Below, one piece after another: positions 13,803 to 20,074 of a DNA stretch of 20,074 nt (the first letter of the stretch is position 1; every line of letters begins with the position of its first letter). Position numbers and translations under genes: made by a program. Source of the DNA: Nitrospinota bacterium (lineage in GTDB: Bacteria; 2-12-FULL-45-22; JACOWJ01). Under the pieces are notes generated by a model that was not told the DNA's origin, searched no databases, and saw nothing but the letters and a program-made list of their open reading frames with translations. The DNA lies in contig JACOWJ010000007.1 in the NCBI GenBank assembly GCA_016176845.1, forward strand, positions 1 through 20,074, read 5' to 3'.

Positions 13803-14546
13803 ATGCCATCATCCGGACTGTTCGCGCGCCTGGCCCCCAAAGAGCCCCTTCCGCTCATCCAGGCCGAGGCCATCTCCCCCGCAGTGATCCTCTTCGCCGA
13901 CATTTACAATTACGAGGAGCTGATCCGCCCCCTGCTCTCTTGGGGCCGCCTCCCGGCGCTGGTCCAGGGATTTAACCAGCTGATCTCCTCGATGACCGCG
14001 GTGATCCTTCGCCATCAAGGGTACCTGATCCAGACCACGGGGGAGAGTTATCAGGCCCTCTTCGGTGCGCCCACCACCTTCTCCGATCCCGCTCAGGAAG
14101 AGGAGTCCTTCCGCCAAACCATCGCCCAGGCCTTGCGGGCGACCTTGGAAATGATGGAGGCCCTGAAGAACTTCCCCTCGACGGGGGCCGGAAGCTTGAA
14201 GCTGAGCGCGGGGATCGACTGGGGGGAGGCATACTTGCTCCTGCGGGGGGATTCCCTCCAATCGCCGGCCCAGGAGATCCTGTTGGCGGGAGAGACGGCT
14301 TGCATGGCCCGCCGGTTGAACGAGTTGGCCCGAGACAACGAGGTCGTCATCACCAACCTGGTGGACGAGGCCGATCGCCAATTCGTTCAGGAGGTGATCA
14401 GCGCCTCCGGCTTCCGGATGTTCACCCAAAAAACGGAGATGAAGGGGAAGAAGGGCAAGATCCTGCGGATCCTGGAAGAGGGCAAGGAGGAGCCGGCCGG
14501 GGGCCCTGCGGATCTCTGGAGCCAGATGTTCCCCTTCCCGAGATAA
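13803..14546 (+). CDS. Class III nucleotidyl cyclase-like protein with altered active site
   Basis: The protein has 247 residues. ATG 13803 is chosen over an upstream GTG at 13737 because GAGGAGAG precedes it and the upstream part overlaps tldE. The class III cyclase fold is evident: ILFADIYNYEEL at 29-40 (first metal Asp33), GYLIQTTGESYQALFGAP at 73-90, LKLSAGIDWGEAYL at 132-145, GETACMARRLNELA at 163-176, and a C-terminal ILRI strand. In active cyclases the second block has Gly-Asp-x-x-M/L and the fourth has V-N-x-A-x-R-L. Here the second metal Asp is Glu81 and the Asn is Cys. It may be inactive, a sensor, or of changed specificity. It sits 20 bases after tldE and is probably co-transcribed. 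Confidence 0.8.
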   Translation: MPSSGLFARLAPKEPLPLIQAEAISPAVILFADIYNYEELIRPLLSWGRLPALVQGFNQLISSMTAVILRHQGYLIQTTGESYQALFGAPTTFSDPAQEEESFRQTIAQALRATLEMMEALKNFPSTGAGSLKLSAGIDWGEAYLLLRGDSLQSPAQEILLAGETACMARRLNELARDNEVVITNLVDEADRQFVQEVISASGFRMFTQKTEMKGKKGKILRILEEGKEEPAGGPADLWSQMFPFPR

Positions 14547-14846
14547 GCTCATAGCTCGCAGTTCATAGCTCGTAGCACAAGATGTAGCACAAGATACCGG
14601 ATCCCTTATGACGAGATTTGGACTAGCGAAGCTCCGCCTCAAACCAACCAGAGGGGCCCCGGCTTGCTCTGGCATCATGATTTGGTTCAAATCGAAACTT
14701 GACTCGTTTGTAAAGATTCTCGCTTATGAAGCGGGCTAGACACCTTGGCAAAAATTATTTTATGGTTTATCATAGGCCCATCAGAGCACTCACAGAGTAC
14801 GCACAGTAAAGTAATCCATACCTGATGGGAGGAAGCCAACATGAGG
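14547..14846. other. Spacer after the cyclase gene: word repeat, then no recognisable content
   Basis: 14549-14595 repeats AGCTCATAGCTCG-type and GTAGCACAAGAT words. The following 250 bases, A+T-richer toward 14740-14790, show no coding pattern or RNA gene that I can support. A TGGTTCAAATC segment near 14691 resembles a tRNA T-loop but lacks the rest of a cloverleaf. Confidence 0.5.
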
Positions 14847-15002
14847 GACCCCAGGGGGAGCATACCCTATTTGTCCAGAGCGAGGTAGGGGAGGCTTTAG
14901 CCTCCCTTTATTCCTTATATATGGGCGACTAAAGTTGCCCATACCCGTTGGCCTCTGGTAGATTTTACGGGACAAATAGGGTATGCTCCCACCCCAGGGG
15001 TC
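14847..15002. mobile_element. MITE-like element with 30-33-bp inverted repeats
   Basis: The left arm at 14847-14876 and right arm at 14970-15002 share a perfect 21-bp inverted core (GGGAGCATACCCTATTTGTC plus C) and outer GACCCC ends. The right arm has a three-base insertion. The 93-base middle has its own stem (GGGAGGCT...AGCCTCCC at about 14889-14905) and no gene. Its right arm abuts the IS630-type transposase remnant. The inverted repeats may therefore be that element's ends, with the MITE derived from it. Confidence 0.7.
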
Positions 15003-15567
15003 CACAACCTGTATCGATTCAGCTTACCGATCGGCACCGAGCCATCCTGGAGGAGATTGTACGTTGTCGGCGTAGCCCCCAATATAAAGTCACGCGGGCC
15101 ACTATCATTCTAAAGGGGGATTCTGGGGCGCGGAACCACCATATTGCCGATGATTTGGATATCTGCGAACCAACGGTACGGACCTGGCGTGCTCGTTGGG
15201 CAAAAGCCTCAGAGCAGTTGGCAGAAGCAGAGTCGGAGGTAGACGATAAGGAGTTACGGGGTCTGATCCAGAATGTGTTAAGCGATGAACCCCGCAGTGG
15301 TCGGCCGGGGACTTTTACCCCGGAGCAGATTTGCCAGATCATTGTGGTTGCCTGTGAGTCTCCTGAGTTATCAGGACGACCTGTAACCCACTGGACCCCA
15401 ACGGAGTTAGCCGACGAAGTGGTCAAGCGTAAAATTGTAGAAAGCATTTCTCCCCGAAGCATCGGGCGTTTTTTTAAAAGAAGCGGACTTAAAGCCCCAT
15501 CAGTCTCGCTATTGGCTCAACAATGAAAGGGCAGATGATCCTAACAAGCTTTGCCTTAGAATTCCCC
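14948..15567 (+). pseudogene. IS630-type transposase, N-terminal fragment with frameshift
   Basis: The frame from about 15018 encodes QLTDRHRAILEEIVRCRR, then a helix-turn-helix region (HHIADDLDICEPTVRTWRARW). RSGRPGTFTPEQICQII and a second HTH-like part ending RSIGRFFKRSGLK follow; this is the DNA-binding half of IS630/Tc1-like transposases. At about 15492 the frame breaks. The next frame continues PHQSRYWLNN, the conserved sequence at that point, and then homology fades by about 15550. The catalytic DDE domain is absent, so the gene is dead. The nominal start TTG 14948 overlaps the MITE arm, so no proper start survives. Loss of the 3' part coincides with the truncated 5' end of the kinase gene. 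Confidence 0.75.
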
Positions 15568-15708
15568 TCATTATAGTGCTTAATAGAATCCAAAACTATC
15601 CTCCCAAAAATTCCAGAGTAACAGGTAATTGCCCTTTCAGGGGATCGCAGGTCGAAAAGATGGCTTACTCTGGGGCGTCTAAATCAGCTCTGAAAACTTT
15701 CCCGGTTT

Positions 15709-18484
15709 TTGGACCCCCAAATTTTTGGCTTTATCCCATCTTGGCTTAGGAGGATTTCACGAGGGACTAAAACCGGGCAACGAATTGGGGTAATTTTGGG
15801 CCTTTTTGGACACCCCACACCAGAGGTTGTTAAAGGAGGATTGAGTGTAGCTGATACCCATTCGGATATATATTCTCTATGTGCTTCACTGATATTATTA
15901 TTCCAATCGAACAATGATTTATGTAATGCTGCACTCGAACTATTAAATGAAGGGATGATTGAAGATCCTGGCAATAGAATCTCATTGCGTGAGCTTGCAG
16001 AGCAATTTGATGCCTTACAACCGGAAACCGTTATTGAGATAAAACCGCCCGAAAACGAAGCAATTGCTACGCAATATTGGGATGAGGATGTCGAAATATT
16101 CTTTCAGAATTCTTTTTACAAAATCATCAACCAACTTGGATCCGGTGGAATTGGAAAAACGTTCAAAGTTGTCCATGTCGACAAGAAAAATGGGATAGAA
16201 TATGGCACTTATGTGGCAAAGGTCATCTCCCATCCGGAAGATGGGGATGCAGCATTGCAAGCTTACCGTAAAGTCCGTGCCCATACGGCACATCCGCATT
16301 TGTCGGTTATCCATGAGATCGCGCCAGAGTGGGATAAAAATAGTTTTGTCGCACTGATGAAGTGGGTACCGGGAATACCGTTGTCTGACCTGACAGGGGT
16401 TCTGCCCCTCCATGCTGAAGATCAGGGCGAAGTTTCCTGGGAGTCGATGGTGTTGCGCTGGGTAGATGCGCTTTGTGACGCGTTGGGCTCTTTGCACCGG
16501 GTTGGGCTGGTCCATGGCGACGTTACTCCGAAAAACATTATCGTTTCAGGCGGCGAGGTGATCTTGACAGACTATGACGCAGTGATTGAAGCCGGAGGCA
16601 AACCAAGAATTGACAACGCCTGTTATAGTTCTCCCACTGTTCAACAATTTGAAAAAATCGAGCCCTCTGATGATATTTTTGCCTTGGGAGCATCCTTTTT
16701 CCATGTGCTTTTTGACCGCGAGCCTTTCCGATTTGATGGCGAGTTCCGCAAAACTTCAGGGGTAAATTTTGAGGGGATCAGCCTGGAAGAGATGCCGTTT
16801 GTGGCCCAATTTCTAAGTCGGGCCACCTCTCTCGATCAGAGCCAGCGCTTTGGAAATGGGATGGAAGTGAGGCTTTTTATCAGGCAGCTCACGTTATCCG
16901 AAACGGAAGAGACTTCGCCTCTACCATTTATTCCAGAGCAAGAGATTCGGTTGGCAAAAAATGAGGTGCCGCGCCTGCTGGATATTCTGCGCACCTATCC
17001 CGGCTCTCTTAAGGGAAACGATGAGACGCGTGGCCTGGATTCCAAATTTGCTGAGCAGACTTATGTGGAAACCCGTCTGGATCAGATCCTTGTTGATCAA
17101 ATCAAGAATCACGAGGTCAGCCTGGCCATCCTTTTTGGCAATGCCGGAGATGGCAAGACCGCCTTTCTACAACATCTGGCCATGCAGCTTGGATTGAAAA
17201 AGCATCATTCATCCGAACGACTGTGGAACCATACATTATCCAACGGAATCCGGATAAAAGCCAATCTGGACGGCTCGGCCTCCTATCAGGGAAAGACCGC
17301 AACCGAGCTGCTGGACGAATTTTTTGCCCCTTATCAAAATTGCACCCCGCCGGGCAACCTGGTTCACCTGCTCGCCATCAATAGTGGCCCGCTTCAAGCC
17401 TGGATACTGGATTACGAGCAAAGACAGGGAGAGACCCGCCTCACGGAGCAGTTGCAGGCAGTGCTGGATGGCGATCTCTCTCAATTGGATCACAAATTTC
17501 GCTTTCTGGACTTAAACAATCGCTCGCTGGTCGGCGGCCTGATTGAAGGGTCGGAGGGAATCTCCACCGATTTCCTGGACCATCTGCTGGAGAGGTTGCT
17601 GAGCGACGATAAGGGAGAGGATCTGTGGTGGCCCTGTCCTGCCTGTCGAGCCAAAAGTCGTTGCTCAGCCTGGGAATCGGTGAGTCTGTTGCAGGATCCA
17701 GAGAAAGGAAGCACACTGCGGCAACGTTTTTACGAGGCGCTTCAAGCGGCCCACCAGCGCGGCGAGATCCACATCACTGCCCGTGAGTTACGAGCAACGC
17801 TCAGCTATATCTTTTTTGGACTCCCCTACTGCACCGACCTGCACGAAAACCCAGGCCCCGTTTCTGGCCATTATTACGATCGAGCCTTTGATCCAGATTC
17901 GCCCGGGAGGCAGGGCGAACTGCTGCAGGAAATGCTTTTCCTCGACCCCGCGCTGGAGGCGCACCCCCAAATCGACCGTTACCTGCTAGGCCATGGTAAC
18001 GCACAGGGCACCATCTCTTCGTCCCCCTATCCCGGTCTGCCGTTGAAGTCGGCCAGACGGCGGGCATACTTTGAATGGAGAAATCGGGATATTGTACTGG
18101 ACAAGACCTCCTTGGGTACCGTTTACGCGATTCTCTTTGTCGGCCAGATTTGAGGCAACGGCGCAGGGTCTGGAAAGGCTGCATACCCACCTGGAGCTGA
18201 CCTATCGCTATGCCGACGGAAGCGAAGAGAAATTGCTGATGGGCGCGGAGCTATTCCATATCCTGATGGAGCTGAAAGACGGCGTACAGCTTTCGGATGC
18301 CGCTTCGGAAGATACTTTTGCCAACCTGTCGATATTCACCCAGCGCCTGGCACAGGAAGACAGCCGGGAATTCTATGCCTGGAGCCCGATCGAGGAGGAA
18401 AGAGTGTTCCGCATCTCCGCCAGGCTGGAAGACGGAGCGCAGAAAATCTTCTGTGAGCTGTTTGAGAGGGAGGGCGAAGAATGA
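15709..18484 (+). pseudogene. Tandem protein kinase / P-loop ATPase of an anti-phage-type operon, N-truncated and frameshifted
   Basis: Residues about 36-104 are only the C-lobe of a first Ser/Thr kinase: HPTPEVVKGG (APE-like), DTHSDIYSLCASL and a NRISLRELAEQ end. A complete second kinase follows: GSGGIGKTFKV (144-154), VAK with Lys171, HGDVTPKN (Asp271, Asn276), DYD in place of DFG (288-290) and SDDIFALGAS. A P-loop ATPase domain has GNAGDGKT at 477-484. A CPAC-x5-C zinc-type cluster is at 643-652 and SARRRAYFEW at 781-790. This frame stops at 18153, but the C-terminal domain continues in the next frame (RFEATAQGLERL to FEREGEE) to 18484. The architecture resembles kinase proteins of BREX type 2 (PglW) or MADS (MAD6). 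The missing N-terminus and the first kinase N-lobe were probably lost with the adjacent transposon remnant. Confidence 0.75.
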
Positions 18485-20074
18485 ACACAACGAAAGGCAT
18501 CGTGGAGAGCGTGCTCGGAATCCCGACTACAAAGAAGTTATGGACGGTCAATTACCCACCAGCCCTTCCATTTACTCCAGAGCATTTTACCATGGGAGGG
18601 GTGTTGCCGGCTGTGCTCTACATGTTCCGGTGGGGACACCGGCGGGGAAAAGGGGCCTTTGCCAAAACCTTCGGGAAAGAGCTGGAAGACAAGAAGATGT
18701 CCCCTCCAACCATTGAGGATGTCCTCAGCGAACTTGCAAAAAGGAACGACTGGTTTGAGGGATTCGAAAGCACAACCGGGAAAACCATCCTGGGGGATAT
18801 GCTTTTGACCTTTTGCCTCGAAAACAAAAACCATCAAACAGGGAGAGTCGAACAGATTCAAAGGGCTTTCGCAACGCACTACCTTGCAAGCTGGATCGAT
18901 CTTCCTGATTCCGTGGCTAATTTACGCTATATTCCTGAAATGTTGGTGGCCCTTCTGGTTCATCAAAAGGAGGGAGAGCTTATTCAACAGAACTCCAAAC
19001 CATCGATCTTCTCCGTAGGCTCCGGTTTTGAGGAAAATGTCCTCCTAAAGCTATTTGGGAATTCAATGCAGATTAAAGGACCATTTAAAACTGATTTGAC
19101 ATCCGATTATTTTCATGAAACGAATGATCCGGCCCATTCTGTTGGTTTGGACCAGTTACTTACCGTGCGAATTGCTCAAGCCTGTGGGCAGGCGCCGACC
19201 AAGGCGAAAGGCGGCGGGGAAAGCGAGAAGATTGAAAATCAGTACCCACTGGCCCAAAAGGCTGCAAAGGATTTTCGTGAGGACCTGAATGTTTTTATTC
19301 AGGCTTACGGAGAGACGATTCCAAGGCAGGCCTTTCTACAAATGATGGAGTCCTGCATTGCTTTGGGACTAACCAATATCTATTTTTCGACAATAAAGCT
19401 TCTTTTGGAGTGGGAGCAGACCGGAGTTTTAACGGAACAACGAGAACAGAATCCATGGCCGATCTTTGTAGATTGTTCCTGTGGCAATGAGCATAAATTA
19501 AGAAATTCCGCAGAAGAATCCATGGCCGATTTTCTCAGACGTTTTGAGCGCGTTCCAGTAGTTATGATGTGCCTTAGAATTTTAGATGACAAGGTTCGTT
19601 TCATCAAAAAGTTGAAAGACTCGCTTCCCAAAACCTGTCCGGATGCCACCGAATTTATCAACCTCCTGGGGAGCATATTTCATGGCCCCCATTCCTATTC
19701 AGAAAAAATCCTTGATGATCTGGATGAGCTATGTAGCAGGCTGGCAGATGAATTGGAAAAAGCAGAGGAAGCCCTCGAAGTTCAAGAGCTCCTCACAGGA
19801 AACGGGAATCCTGTGGCACGTTTGGCTGAAGCGATCTGCCTCCTCATGGGGGATACGATTCAAAAAGCCCATTATTTGAAAGCGATCCACTCATGCCTCA
19901 TGATCGACCGGCCCAACGGGCTCGCCAAGAGAAGGAAGGTTCAACGGAGGGATGCCTCGGGGAAAAGGACCAGCGCGGATGCCCGCTCGATGGTCTTGAC
20001 CAATACCCTGCTCGATTTCCTGGTCCACCGTCACCTGCGAAAAGCCGCCAAAGGGAAAGGAGCGGCCCCGCTGA
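18481..20074 (+). CDS. Large uncharacterised protein coupled to the defence-type kinase (cut by window edge)
   Basis: ATG 18481 overlaps the kinase stop as ATGA, and the frame stays open for 531 codons to the right edge. I do not recognise a domain. It opens with TTKGIVESVLGIPTTKKLW. There is a C-x-C motif at Cys332 and Cys334 (VDCSCGNEH), and a helical, probably coiled segment with DELCSRLADELEKAEEALE at about 416-440. A strongly basic region, LAKRRKVQRR, lies near 481-490, and a basic tail HRHLRKAAKGKG near the end suggests nucleic-acid contact. No signal peptide or membrane helix is seen. Its A+T-richer codons match the kinase and differ from the left part of the window. By position it could be the MAD7-like partner of MADS; that is inference from gene order only. 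Confidence 0.7.
   Translation, partial: MNTTKGIVESVLGIPTTKKLWTVNYPPALPFTPEHFTMGGVLPAVLYMFRWGHRRGKGAFAKTFGKELEDKKMSPPTIEDVLSELAKRNDWFEGFESTTGKTILGDMLLTFCLENKNHQTGRVEQIQRAFATHYLASWIDLPDSVANLRYIPEMLVALLVHQKEGELIQQNSKPSIFSVGSGFEENVLLKLFGNSMQIKGPFKTDLTSDYFHETNDPAHSVGLDQLLTVRIAQACGQAPTKAKGGGESEKIENQYPLAQKAAKDFREDLNVFIQAYGETIPRQAFLQMMESCIALGLTNIYFSTIKLLLEWEQTGVLTEQREQNPWPIFVDCSCGNEHKLRNSAEESMADFLRRFERVPVVMMCLRILDDKVRFIKKLKDSLPKTCPDATEFINLLGSIFHGPHSYSEKILDDLDELCSRLADELEKAEEALEVQELLTGNGNPVARLAEAICLLMGDTIQKAHYLKAIHSCLMIDRPNGLAKRRKVQRRDASGKRTSADARSMVLTNTLLDFLVHRHLRKAAKGKGAAPL

Noticed and set aside
14640-14710. Possible tRNA: TGGTTCAAATC resembles a T-loop
   Set aside because: No matching acceptor stem, D-arm or anticodon arm could be built around it. 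The segment also forms a simple palindrome.
15709-18484. Firm assignment as PglW of BREX type 2
   Set aside because: The N-terminal NERD-type region is absent, and the next gene is not the expected methylase. Only a general resemblance to kinase proteins of defence systems can be claimed.
1-20074. CRISPR array
   Set aside because: No regularly spaced direct repeats with unique spacers of constant length were seen. The repeats present are palindromic or irregular.

Overview
The window is GC-rich chromosomal DNA of an uncultured, probably anaerobic bacterium. A Desulfobacterota-like or NC10-like organism is my best guess, inferred only from gene style: a radical SAM/SPASM enzyme, a small selenoprotein, and abundant palindromic intergenic repeats. 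No rRNA or tRNA gene is present to fix the taxonomy. The right quarter, from about 15.55 kb, is visibly richer in A+T and looks horizontally acquired.

Layout. (1) 1-2128, minus strand: a putative operon reading VOC-fold protein, then radical SAM/SPASM enzyme, then SAM-dependent methyltransferase (cut by the left edge), with an extended -10 promoter near 2183-2191. (2) 2424-5266, plus strand: a SprT-like zinc metalloprotease-type protein, then an AbiEi/AbiEii type IV toxin-antitoxin pair with an apparently leaderless promoter. The pair lies between near-identical 25-nt direct repeats. (3) 5393-7182, minus strand: a secreted Cys-domain protein broken by two frameshifts, and a 118-residue hypothetical gene whose 3' end is duplicated at 5393-5437. 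(4) 7200-8480: a repeat cluster with a perfect 44-nt palindrome, then a zinc alcohol dehydrogenase (minus). (5) 8480-10440: repeat-rich DNA, an unrecognised protein made of two tandem copies of one domain (minus), and a short plus-strand gene interrupted by TGA. I read the latter as a Uxx-star glutaredoxin-like selenoprotein with two selenocysteines. (6) 10501-14546, plus strand: a modular repeat array, tldD, a self-complementary spacer, tldE/pmbA, and a class III nucleotide-cyclase-like protein with altered catalytic residues. (7) 14847-15567: a MITE-like inverted-repeat element abutting a truncated, frameshifted IS630-type transposase. (8) 15709-20074: the remains of an A+T-richer operon. 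It holds a tandem-kinase/P-loop ATPase protein that has lost its N-terminus and carries a frameshift, overlapping by ATGA with a large uncharacterised gene that runs off the right edge.

How the genes fit together. TldD and TldE form one protease complex. AbiEi/AbiEii form a translationally coupled antitoxin-toxin pair. The kinase-ATPase and its partner resemble the kinase parts of anti-phage systems (PglW of BREX type 2, or MAD6 of the methylation-associated defence system MADS), apparently inactivated at the left by the IS630/MITE insertion. The two points most worth following up are the two-Sec selenoprotein at 10216-10437 and the broken defence operon at the right end. Three genes carry frameshifts, so base-calling or assembly indels must be excluded before calling them pseudogenes.
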